Source: JAVWPP01 sp036635835 (GTDB lineage: Bacteria; Bacillota; Clostridia; TANB77; CAG-465). Taken from it: a stretch of 10,494 nt of DNA. The stretch covers positions 1 through 10,494 of the forward strand of contig JAVWPP010000038.1 in NCBI GenBank assembly GCA_036635835.1, read 5' to 3'. The position numbers and the translations under genes are program-made. Numbering within the stretch: position 1 is the first letter of the stretch; every line of letters begins with the position of its first letter. The notes below the pieces were generated by a model that worked only from the letters and a program-made list of their open reading frames with translations, did no database searches and was not told the origin of the DNA. Shown here in pieces: positions 1 through 6,207 of this stretch.

Positions 1-118
1 CTTTAGACTTTTCTATAGGGTTATTTTTAGCTAAACTAACTACTACAACTCCTGCTAAGATTATCATTACCAAAATAGTAATTACGAGAACTATTAAGCT
101 CATTCCATTTTTTTTCAT
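1..118 (-). CDS. Prepilin-like (type IV pilin/pseudopilin-type) protein, N-terminal part only
   Basis: Only the first 39 codons are inside the window; the gene runs off the left edge. The visible protein starts MKKNGMSLIVLVITILVMII and continues LAGVVVVSLAKNNPIEKSK. A short basic leader ending in Gly, then a uniformly hydrophobic helix starting at the next residue, is the class III prepilin signal layout, cut after Gly by a prepilin peptidase. Proteins beginning KKxGxSLIVLVITI are common in Clostridia and are usually called type II secretion or type IV pilin-like proteins. The canonical Glu at position 5 of the mature pilin is absent (Val), as is usual in this subgroup, so assembly into a true pilus is uncertain. 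The start is fixed by AAAGGAG seven bases upstream. A possible extended -10 (TGGTAAAAT) lies at 150-158. The C-terminal domain cannot be judged. Confidence 0.75.
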   Translation of the reverse strand, partial: MKKNGMSLIVLVITILVMIILAGVVVVSLAKNNPIEKSK

Positions 119-232
119 GAATATTTCTCCTTTTCATTTGTATATTTTAATTTTACCATATGTCTTTTTTTAAATCTATACTTAACAAAAAATATCTATT
201 TTTCTTTACTTTTATTATTTCACCAAGTCCTA

Positions 233-265
233 AAAAGATACGGCTTATTTAAAACCGTATCTTTT
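233..265 (-). terminator. Rho-independent terminator of the metalloprotease/TIMP-like operon
   Basis: The 11-bp perfect stem AAAAGATACGG/CCGTATCTTTT (233-243 with 255-265) has an 11-base loop. Read on the minus strand it is followed by TTTTT. It lies about 90 bases past the stop of the last minus-strand gene and upstream of the prepilin-like gene, separating the two transcription units. It could also work on the plus strand, but no plus-strand gene ends here. Confidence 0.8.
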
Positions 266-284
266 AATTTTATATAATTTTATT

Positions 285-360
285 ATTTTTTTTTTATTTT
301 TTTTTTTTTTATTTTTTTTATTTTTATTTTTATTTTTATTTTTTTTATTTCTTTTATTTC
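285..360. repeat. Low-complexity T-tract (runs of T broken by single A)
   Basis: About 75 bases consisting almost only of T runs of 3 to 14 separated by single A, with a few C near the gene. On the transcribed minus strand it is an A-rich 3' untranslated tail between the last codons of the 354-971 gene and the terminator at 233-265. Single A residues in T runs give TAA stops in many places on the minus strand. Such tracts change length by polymerase slippage, and the exact length in an assembly is unreliable. A very similar tract lies at 8324-8397. Confidence 0.85.
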
Positions 361-971
361 TTTATTTCTTCTTTTGTTTCATCATATTTACTTTTGTTTC
401 TTCTACGTTCATATTTTCTTTCATTTTTATATGCTTCTTCGTACGTTTTAATTAAGTTATTAATTTCATCTGTATTTGCATCTACGCTATAGTTTAGCAA
501 TTCTATTTTACTTTTTGGCATTTCTATAACTATACTTTTATCATGTATAACACTGCCAAGTAAAAGATATGTTTTACCAACTTCTAGCTGCTTACCTGGC
601 TCTTTCCCCTCTATAATTACTGGTGCTCCAATGCCAGTAGTTCCGCCTAAATCTAAAACTTCTATATCTTTTTTTAGGTTGCCTTTTATGTTCTTATCCA
701 CAGTAACTTTAAATTTATTATATGGTATACCAATTTCAGAATTATCGTTAAAATTACCTAAATGCTCTTTAACAGTTCCTACAAAGACATAGTCTTCAAA
801 GCCTATGAAACCTTCTAAATCTTCTTCTTTAAACTTTGTATCTGCCTTTATATGCACAGGTTGCATTAAATATTTAAAATAAAACGCTATGCAAATAGAT
901 AATCCAACTACTATAACTGTTAGAATTAGTAATACTAATGCGTTTCTTAGTATGTATTTCATGTCTTTCAT
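354..971 (-). CDS. Membrane-anchored protein with TIMP/NTR-like OB-fold pattern (copy A)
   Basis: A 205-residue protein with one transmembrane anchor (about residues 10-33) and an extracellular part. The pattern YVFVGTVKE, then FKVTVDKNIKGNLKKDIEV, then LEVGKTYLLLGSV (about residues 61-157) is the beta-strand order of a small family of Bacillota surface proteins and resembles the N-terminal OB fold of tissue inhibitors of metalloproteinases. The TIMP N-terminal Cys-x-Cys is absent and the extracellular part has no Cys, so the resemblance is structural inference only. A charged helical tail follows (about 168-205). It is the last gene of the operon behind a matrixin-like metalloprotease and paralog copy B, with which it shares over 80% of extracellular residues. 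Its C-terminus is five residues longer than copy B because the reading frame runs into the A-rich tract. AAAGGAG six bases upstream supports Met1 at 971 rather than the internal Met at 962. Confidence 0.8.
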   Translation of the reverse strand: MKDMKYILRNALVLLILTVIVVGLSICIAFYFKYLMQPVHIKADTKFKEEDLEGFIGFEDYVFVGTVKEHLGNFNDNSEIGIPYNKFKVTVDKNIKGNLKKDIEVLDLGGTTGIGAPVIIEGKEPGKQLEVGKTYLLLGSVIHDKSIVIEMPKSKIELLNYSVDANTDEINNLIKTYEEAYKNERKYERRRNKSKYDETKEEIKK

Positions 972-1000
972 GTCTTTCTCCTTTATATATACTATCTATC

Positions 1001-1037
1001 AAAAGGAATGAGTTCTGTAGAATACAGAATTCATTCC
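1001..1037 (-). terminator. Hairpin between the two TIMP-like paralogs (possible partial terminator)
   Basis: Arms 1005-1019 and 1023-1037 pair over 15 bases with one internal mismatch (C/A in the minus-strand RNA) and a 3-base loop. On the minus strand it is followed by TTTT, then the ribosome binding site of copy A about 20 bases later. It may reduce read-through and so lower copy A relative to copy B, or act as a processing or stabilising hairpin. The U tract is short, so full termination is doubtful. Confidence 0.55.
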
Positions 1038-1092
1038 CAATACTGTTTTTTAAACTGCAAGTAAGAATATTCATTTTACATTAACTATATTT

Positions 1093-1674
1093 TTATTTTG
1101 TTTCATCGTATTTACTTTTGCTTCTTTCACGTTCATATTTTCTTTCATTTTTATATGCTTCTTCGTACGTTTTAATTAAGTTTTTAATTTCATCCGTATT
1201 TGCATCTTCACTATAGTTTAGCAATTCTATTTTACTTTTTGGCATTTCTATAACTATACTTTCATCATGTATAACACTGCCAAGTAAAATATATGTTTTA
1301 CCAACTTCTAAGCTTTTACCTATTTCAGATCCTTGTATAATTACTTCTGAACCAAGCTTGTTAGTTCCGCCTATATCTGAAACCTCTATGTTTTTTTTAA
1401 GTTTTCCTTTTATGTTTTTCTCAACAGTAACTTTAAATTTATTATATGGTATACCAATTTCAGCATTATCGTTAAAATTACCTAGATGCTCTTTAACTGT
1501 TCCTACAAAGACATAGTCTTCAAAGCCTATGAAACCTTCTAAATCTTCTTCTCTAAATGGTGAATCTGCATTTACATGCACTGGCGCATTTAAATATTTT
1601 ATAAGCATTCCTAGACCAAATATACTTGCTGCTGCAAGGACTGCAATTGTTATAGATACTATTATTTTTTTCAT
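1093..1674 (-). CDS. Membrane-anchored protein with TIMP/NTR-like OB-fold pattern (copy B)
   Basis: A 193-residue protein: N-terminal transmembrane anchor or uncleaved signal (about residues 5-27), OB-fold-like segment (about 54-145: YVFVGTVKE, FKVTVEKNIKGKLKKNIEV, LEVGKTYILLGSV), and a lysine/glutamate-rich helical tail (160-193). There is no Cys in the protein. GAGGAG lies eight bases before the ATG, and only 13 bases separate this start from the TAG stop of the metalloprotease gene, so the two are co-transcribed and probably translationally linked. The extracellular part is near-identical to copy A, but the first 30 residues are unrelated to it. Inference: an anchored partner, possibly a modulator or inhibitor, of the neighbouring secreted protease. 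A general surface protein of the same family with no protease link remains possible. Confidence 0.8.
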   Translation of the reverse strand: MKKIIVSITIAVLAAASIFGLGMLIKYLNAPVHVNADSPFREEDLEGFIGFEDYVFVGTVKEHLGNFNDNAEIGIPYNKFKVTVEKNIKGKLKKNIEVSDIGGTNKLGSEVIIQGSEIGKSLEVGKTYILLGSVIHDESIVIEMPKSKIELLNYSEDANTDEIKNLIKTYEEAYKNERKYERERSKSKYDETK

Positions 1675-1687
1675 ATATTTATCTCCT

Positions 1688-2185
1688 CTACCATATACAA
1701 TTATATGCGGCCTTATCCATATACCCTAATTCAGTAAGTTCTATTTGGCCTTGTTCCATTACTTGATTTGGATAACCATTAATTTCACTTATTCCTAATG
1801 CATGTCCAAATTCATGAAGTGCAGTTTTAATAATTTCATTTCCTGTATAATCTTGCATCTTTGCTATGTTGAATTCCATGTATCCCGTATTTAATACTGT
1901 TGTATACGTTCTTGCAGCATAATTTAATCTTCCGTTATTCACATCTCTTATTGTTAGATCTTCTATGCTGGTTATATCATCTTTTTTTATAGTTACAATC
2001 CCCATAGCATTCCATTTGTTTATTGCATGTTGTACTGCGGACCAATATATAGTACTTCCACCGCCAGCACATTTTTCCTGAAGAATCAACTGTATCCCAT
2101 CCTAAATGATAGCCACAGGCATAAATAGAGCAGGTAGATAATATTAATAAAAAATTAGCACTATCTTTGAAATGCTTTTTTTCAT
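1688..2185 (-). pseudogene. Matrixin-like secreted zinc metalloprotease, frameshifted in its N-terminal part
   Basis: The catalytic domain is open from about 2060 down to the TAG at 1688. It contains HEFGHALGISE (zinc-binding HExxH plus the metzincin Gly, codons at about 1784-1816), a Met-turn-like NQVMEQG, and the final DKAAYNCIW helix typical of matrixin-like (M10-type) domains. No good start lies in this frame near the domain. Upstream, ATG at 2185 (or 2203) opens MKKSISKIVLIF, a signal-peptide start, then reaches TAA at 2144-2146. Adding one T to the six-T run at 2149-2154 continues the signal peptide as LLILSTCSIYACGYHLGW and on to DSSGKMCW. Dropping one base near 2063 rejoins the catalytic frame at GGSTIYW. 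Two compensating single-base changes thus restore a plausible secreted protease of about 165 residues. The third zinc ligand position holds Glu instead of His or Asp. Either a decayed gene or assembly errors. It heads the operon with the two TIMP-like genes. Confidence 0.7.
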
Positions 2186-2209
2186 TTGACTATTACCTTT
2201 CATATTATT

Positions 2210-2258
2210 TTAACATATATGTTAATTATAATATACACCATATTATTTGCTTTGTAAA
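2210..2258 (-). promoter_or_regulatory. Sigma-A promoter and start-site palindrome of the metalloprotease operon
   Basis: On the minus strand: -35 TTTACA (2253-2258), 17-base spacer, -10 TATATT (2230-2235). A perfect 16-bp palindrome, TTAACATATATGTTAA (2210-2225), covers the expected transcription start near 2223, a typical repressor position. The regulator is unknown. Confidence 0.7.
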
Positions 2259-2357
2259 CCTTTTTTAATTAATTATATATAATTTTGTAAAATATACGTA
2301 CTATATGTTTATATAAATGGTTTATTTATATTATTCTACAAATATTGATTAAATAAA

Positions 2358-2410
2358 AAATAGGGATGAAAGATTATATAAATAAAAATTATATAAAACC
2401 ATACCTATTT
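2358..2410 (-). terminator. Terminator of the M23 peptidase gene
   Basis: On the minus strand an outer stem AAATAGG/CCTATTT (2404-2410 with 2358-2364) continues imperfectly inward and encloses a 7-bp inner stem TTATATA/TATATAA (2374-2380 with 2390-2396). It is followed by TTTATTT. It begins eight bases after the TAA of the 2419-3594 gene. Confidence 0.65.
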
Positions 2411-2418
2411 AAAAAATA

Positions 2419-3594
2419 TTAAAAATTCACATAGTTAAGTGGATTTTTAGCTCTTCCATTTATTCTAACTTCAAAATGTAAATGTAAGCCTGAAGAATAG
2501 CCAGTATTTCCGCATACTCCTATCTTTTGTCCTTGCACTACAAACTGACCAGCTGAGACATTTACAGACGCTAAATGGCCATATAGAGTGCTTTGTCCAT
2601 TACCATGATCTATAATTATATAGTTTCCGTAATCGTAAAACGTAGGAAATGTATTTCCTTTTCCAGATACAGCTTTTATAACTTTACCGGATTTTGCAGC
2701 TACAATAGTTCTATTTTTAAGCGTTTTTTCTGGAGAAATATCTATACCAGTATGTCCTGGATATCCGTTAAATCCACAAAATACACTTCTCCATGTTGGA
2801 AAAGGCCATACGAAACCTTTTTCGCTTACTATATTGCCTGAACTTAATTGAAGCTGTCTTATTTCCTCAGCTAGTTTTTCACTCATTGCTTGTTCTTCTT
2901 TTTGCAAAGTTGCATTTAAGGAACTTATCATCGCTTTATTTGAATTAAGCTGATTAGATCTTCTCTCTTTATTTTGCTTTGCTATTTCTAAAGACTTAGC
3001 TGTTTTTTCTTTATCATAAGATAACTGATCTAATTTTATTTTTTGAAGCTCTATTTCTTTTTGTATATTGCTTAGATAATCTTTTTGATTAGATACAGAA
3101 TCTATTAAATTCTTATCATGCTCAGTTATTGCAGCAATTACTTTTTTCTTTTCAAAATACTGCATTATACTTGAAGAAGAAAATAATAGTTCCCACGGAT
3201 CTGTTGCACCATTTTCATAAATTGCTCTAAGCCTTATTTGAAGCAAATCTTCTGCACCTTCTTGTTTATCTACTTCTTTATTTATTTGTTTTTGGTTTTC
3301 TTCCATACTACTTTGCACTTTGTTTGCTTCATCTGTAATTTTCTCTAGACTTGCATTTTGTATTTCTATTTCTGAATTTAAATCTATAAGCTCAATTCTT
3401 AGATTGTTAACTTCTTTTTCTATACCTACTAGTTTGTTTTCATTTTTCTTAAGTTTTTCTTTAATACTTTGAATATTTGACTGGTAATTACTTATATCTT
3501 TTTCATACTCAGAGCTTGTTTTAGCGTATATGTTAAGGGTTATACAACTTATACAAAATATACTGCAAAACATAATATACATCTTTGTTTTCAT
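2419..3594 (-). CDS. PcsB/EnvC-like secreted peptidoglycan hydrolase (coiled coil plus M23/LytM peptidase)
   Basis: A 391-residue secreted wall hydrolase. Residues 1-24 are a signal peptide (MKTKMYIMFCSIFCISC, cleavage probably after NIYA). Residues about 25-250 form a long coiled coil including RLRAIYENGATDPWELLFSS, the conserved block of PcsB-type coiled coils. The C-terminal M23 domain (about 263-391) keeps all key residues: HTGID (H281, D285), YGH (H340) and HLHFE (H371, H373), with H281, D285 and H373 expected to bind zinc. It should therefore be an active endopeptidase cutting peptide cross-links. Relatives are held inactive by the coiled coil and switched on by FtsEX at division; no ftsEX genes are in the window. 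The start is set by AGGAGGT seven bases before ATG 3594; an ATG further upstream in frame (3630) has no such site. Single-gene unit with its own promoter and terminator. Confidence 0.9.
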   Translation of the reverse strand: MKTKMYIMFCSIFCISCITLNIYAKTSSEYEKDISNYQSNIQSIKEKLKKNENKLVGIEKEVNNLRIELIDLNSEIEIQNASLEKITDEANKVQSSMEENQKQINKEVDKQEGAEDLLQIRLRAIYENGATDPWELLFSSSSIMQYFEKKKVIAAITEHDKNLIDSVSNQKDYLSNIQKEIELQKIKLDQLSYDKEKTAKSLEIAKQNKERRSNQLNSNKAMISSLNATLQKEEQAMSEKLAEEIRQLQLSSGNIVSEKGFVWPFPTWRSVFCGFNGYPGHTGIDISPEKTLKNRTIVAAKSGKVIKAVSGKGNTFPTFYDYGNYIIIDHGNGQSTLYGHLASVNVSAGQFVVQGQKIGVCGNTGYSSGLHLHFEVRINGRAKNPLNYVNF

Positions 3595-3620
3595 GGTTAC
3601 ACCTCCTATATTATAACAGT

Positions 3621-3655
3621 AGTATATCATGTATATAATAATACGTCAATTATTA
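3621..3655 (-). promoter_or_regulatory. Sigma-A promoter of the M23 peptidase gene
   Basis: On the minus strand: -35 TTGACG (3644-3649), exactly 17 bases, -10 TATACT (3621-3626), predicted start near 3614 and a 20-base leader. An AT-rich dyad TAATAAT-6-ATTATTA (3636-3655) overlaps the -35; in such AT-rich DNA it may be chance. Confidence 0.8.
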
Positions 3656-3682
3656 AAAAGTAAATTTTGTTAAAATACATCA

Positions 3683-3712
3683 AAAAGAGACTAACATTTG
3701 TTAATCTCTTTT
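3683..3712 (-). terminator. Terminator of the papain-fold protein gene
   Basis: Stem AAAAGAGA-x-TAAC with GTTA-x-TCTCTTTT (3683-3695 with 3700-3712), one internal mismatch, 4-base loop. On the minus strand it ends in a run of five T. It lies 32 bases past the stop of the 3745-4410 gene. Confidence 0.8.
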
Positions 3713-3744
3713 ATAATTTTCTTAAATATTTATTGAACTTTTAG

Positions 3745-4410
3745 CTAATTCATATACACTTCCCATACATCACCTAAGGTATTATCATATGGAATATTTA
3801 TATTTATTACTGTATAGTCTCCATATATACCTGAGCAAGTAGCGGCATAAAATTGGTTATTGTTATAATAATATCCGATGACTACATATTCTCTATCATA
3901 CTGCCCGGTTCCTGATAATAATAGTGGACGACCATTATTAATAGCATTTTTTATTCCAAGTATTTCATCGCCATTAATTTTATTAGAAATAATATTATTA
4001 TATCCTTTTGATTTAACAAATGAAACTAATCCGTCTGATACTTGTTGCCCACTCGGTCTTGCTATAGAACCATTATACCCAATTCTTTGACACAAGTCCG
4101 AATAATCTTGATCTGGTAAAACACTAGTTAACGTCATAGAAGGATCTGTAGCATATAATTGAGATAATGCTGATAGTATATTACATGCTGCAACAGGTCC
4201 CGAATTGTTTGAACCGAAGCTAGAATAACTAGTATCATAATGATAGTAAAAATTTATTGGTAAAAATACTGCTTCTGTGGTAGTTTGATTAATTTCATTT
4301 AAATTATACCCTGTATTTATATTATTATTTGCACCGAATACTTGTGTGGTAGCACCTCCTGATATTATTAAAGAAACTACTAAACATGATATTATTTTTT
4401 TATTTAACAT
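3745..4410 (-). CDS. Secreted papain-fold (C39-like) protein lacking the catalytic Cys and His
   Basis: A 221-residue protein with a clear signal peptide (residues 1-26, cleavage likely after VFG). The layout matches C39-like/papain-fold peptidases: an initial strand (AVFLPINFYY), the helix-start motif before GP (SNNSGPVAACNILSAL, residues 67-82), a middle SDGLVSFVKSKGY helix, then NNGRPLLLSG and REYVVIGYYYNNNQFYAAT (173-191). In active members the residue before GP is the nucleophilic Cys and the residue before the YVV strand is the general-base His; here these are Ser70 and Glu174. Cys76 and Cys107 are not in the usual position. Likely a secreted pseudo-peptidase used for binding, but a Ser nucleophile or a different fold cannot be excluded. 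AAGGAG lies seven bases before the ATG. Stands alone with its own promoter, upstream dyad and terminator. Confidence 0.65.
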   Translation of the reverse strand: MLNKKIISCLVVSLIISGGATTQVFGANNNINTGYNLNEINQTTTEAVFLPINFYYHYDTSYSSFGSNNSGPVAACNILSALSQLYATDPSMTLTSVLPDQDYSDLCQRIGYNGSIARPSGQQVSDGLVSFVKSKGYNNIISNKINGDEILGIKNAINNGRPLLLSGTGQYDREYVVIGYYYNNNQFYAATCSGIYGDYTVININIPYDNTLGDVWEVYMN

Positions 4411-4463
4411 AAAATCACTCCTTAAATTAATTATAATTTAATCTTTAAAATAAATTCGTATTT

Positions 4464-4492
4464 ATAATACAACATTTTTTTACTATTGTCAA
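4464..4492 (-). promoter_or_regulatory. Sigma-A promoter of the papain-fold protein gene
   Basis: On the minus strand a full consensus -35 TTGACA (4487-4492), 17-base spacer, -10 TATTAT (4464-4469). Leader of roughly 45 bases to the AAGGAG and ATG at 4410. Confidence 0.85.
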
Positions 4493-4496
4493 TACT

Positions 4497-4520
4497 TTTT
4501 ATGTATTTAACTACATAAAA
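4497..4520. promoter_or_regulatory. Perfect 9-6-9 dyad beside the -35 of the papain-fold gene
   Basis: TTTTATGTA (4497-4505), six bases, TACATAAAA (4512-4520). The arms are perfectly complementary and end four bases upstream of the -35 element, the place for an activator or repressor dimer. The core TATGTA-6-TACATA resembles the TATGnA/TnCATA box of PlcR-type regulators, but the spacer is two bases longer, so that identity is not claimed. Confidence 0.55.
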
Positions 4521-4624
4521 GACTAATTTAGTTTCTATTTTCTTTAAAAACCACTTTATCTATTAGTATATTCTGTTTTCAGCTTAGTTTTTTTTTACAT
4601 TTTTTTAATACATTTTTCTTTAAA

Positions 4625-4658
4625 AAAGATATCTTTGAAAACAAATACATGATATACT
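4625..4658 (+). promoter_or_regulatory. Extended -10 promoter of the MBOAT gene with upstream palindrome
   Basis: TGATATACT (4650-4658) is an extended -10 (TG-n-TATACT). No good -35 is present at 17 bases; that position is occupied by the 12-bp palindrome AAAGATATCTTT (4625-4636), which could bind a regulator compensating for the weak -35. Confidence 0.6.
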
Positions 4659-4686
4659 AAAATAAATAAACAAAGGAGAACATAGT

Positions 4687-6091
4687 ATGGTTTTTAGTAG
4701 TATAAACTTCCTATATATTTTCTTACCAATAATGCTTTTGCTGTATTTTATATTTCCACGCAAACTAAAAAACGCTGTTATGATTGCAGCAAGTCTATTC
4801 TTTTTTGCATGGGGTGAAATAAACTACATCTTCATAATGCTACTTTTAGCGGTTATGGATTTTTGGTGTGGAAAGAAAATAACTAAATACTTTAAAGATA
4901 CGAAGAAGAAAAAAATATATTTATTTATAGATATTTTTGTTAATTTACTAATCTTATTTTTCTTTAAATATTCTGATTTTATTATAGCAAACTTTAATGG
5001 CATAACGGGACTAGATATTCCGCTTTTACATATACCTTTACCTATACGGAGTGTCTTTTAATACGTTTCAGTCTCTATCATATATAATAGATGTGTATAG
5101 AGGAACTGTAAAATGTGAAAAGAGCTTCTATAATTATTTGACATATACAACATTATTCCCGCAGATAATTGCAGGTCCTATTGTAAGATATGAGACAGTA
5201 GATGAAGAGTTAGAAACAAAAAATATAAGCGCAGATAACTTCTCTAAAGGAATCCGTAGGTTTATAATTGGTCTTGGAAAGAAGGTTCTAATTGCAAACA
5301 ATGTTGGTTACTTATGGACTTTAATAGAGGCAAATAATATTACGCAGCTTTCTCCGCTACTTGCCTGGATAGGTATTTTAGCATATAGCCTGCAAATATA
5401 TTTTGACTTTAGTGGATACTCAGACATGGCAATTGGTCTTGCTAATATATTTGGCATGGAGTTTAACGAGAACTTCAATTACCCATACATTTCTAAAAGT
5501 ATAACTGAGTTTTGGAGAAGGTGGCACATAACTCTTGGCAGCTGGTTTAAAGACTATATTTATATACCTTTAGGTGGCAATAGGCAAGGCTTTTTAGTGC
5601 AGCTTAGGAATATATTTATTGTATGGTTTTTAACAGGAGCTTGGCATGGAGCGTCTTGGAACTTTATTTTATGGGGCCTATATTTTGGCTTTATACTTAT
5701 GCTTGAAAAGGTGTTTTTATATAAGCTACTTGAGAAAATTCCAAATGTTTTTAGACATTTATATGCTCTGTTTTTTGTAGCAATTAGCTGGGTTATATTT
5801 GCTTTTGAAGATTTAGGAAAAGTAAAGGAATATATATTTGCTTTATTTAATTTTACAGGAGCTCCTTCCTCTGCAGAAGGTTTATATTATTTAAAAAATT
5901 ATGCTATTATATTTATAATTGCAATTATTTGTTCTACTCCTATAGTTATGAATTTACTTAAGAAGCTTGAAGCTAGGAAAGGTTTAGCAGCAAATGTTTT
6001 AGTTATATTTATCTATTTAGCTATTCTTGTTTTATCTACTAGTTATTTAGTTAGCGATACTTATAACCCATTTTTATATTTTAAATTTTAA
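4687..6091 (+). pseudogene. AlgI/DltB-type MBOAT O-acyltransferase, split by one inserted base
   Basis: Integral membrane acyltransferase of the AlgI group, which moves acyl groups across the membrane onto cell-surface polymers. Frame 1 (4687-5061) gives 120 genuine residues starting MVFSSINFLYIFLPI and ending LPLPI, then RSVF and a stop. Frame 2 resumes at GGA 5048 as GVSFNTFQSLSYIIDVYRG, exactly the family block that follows LPLPI. Removing C5047 joins them into a 467-residue protein, the normal length. Family motifs are intact: EFWRRWHITLG (H280), GSWFKDYIYIPLGGNRQG, and TGAWHGASW with the proposed catalytic His (H320). AAAGGAG lies eight bases before the ATG. The partner SGNH/DltD/AlgX-like gene that usually follows is absent; a terminator follows at once. 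A sequencing error or a real loss-of-function mutation are both possible. Frame 2 could restart at GTG 5051 but would lack the first helices. Confidence 0.85.
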
Positions 6092-6119
6092 GAAAATGTT
6101 AATTCATTTTCTTTTTTTT
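6090..6119 (+). terminator. Terminator of the MBOAT gene
   Basis: Stem AAGAAAATG/CATTTTCTT (6090-6098 with 6105-6113), 6-base loop, running into eight T (6112-6119). The stem begins inside the stop codon. Classic rho-independent form. Confidence 0.85.
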
Positions 6120-6136
6120 GTTTAAAACGTATGCAA

Positions 6137-6196
6137 AACTTTATTCTCATTTATATATATTTCCGTATATAGATAGTTATCTTTTCTACGTTTTTT
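6137..6196. repeat. Intergenic repeat element, copy 1
   Basis: About 60 bases in the convergent gap between the MBOAT gene and the 6208-7155 hydrolase. It begins AACTTTATTCTCATT (6137-6151) and contains a 44-base block (6152-6195) identical to 7240-7283. The block holds CCGTATATAGATAG, then TTATCTTTTCTACG, giving an imperfect dyad (CGTA/TACG outside, AGATA/TATCT inside). In this copy an AAAACGTA/TACGTTTT pair (6124-6131 with 6187-6194) also brackets the element. Confidence 0.8.
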
Positions 6197-6207
6197 ACAC
6201 TATATTT

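Noticed and set aside
285..360. Regular T-run/A pattern considered as a CRISPR or tandem repeat array
   Set aside because: Units vary from 4 to 15 bases with no conserved repeat or unique spacers; it is simple-sequence DNA.
2060..2089. TTG 2089 as a true start of a short cytosolic metalloprotease
   Set aside because: No ribosome binding site there, and a signal peptide with family-like sequence lies upstream in the neighbouring frame.
4497..4520. Hairpin considered as a transcription terminator
   Set aside because: No gene ends just before it on either strand, the stem is almost all A/T, and its position next to a consensus -35 suits a protein-binding dyad better.
5040..5062. Programmed +1 frameshift in the MBOAT gene (rare CGG codon at the shift point)
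   Set aside because: After ATA a +1 slip would need the Ile tRNA to pair with UAC, which it does not; no stop or slippery site is placed as in known +1 sites. A mutation or sequencing error is simpler.
6137..6196. Repeat considered as a Xer dif-like site or an IS end
   Set aside because: The nested dyad does not match the 11-6-11 dif form, and there is no transposase gene or matching inverted end in the window.
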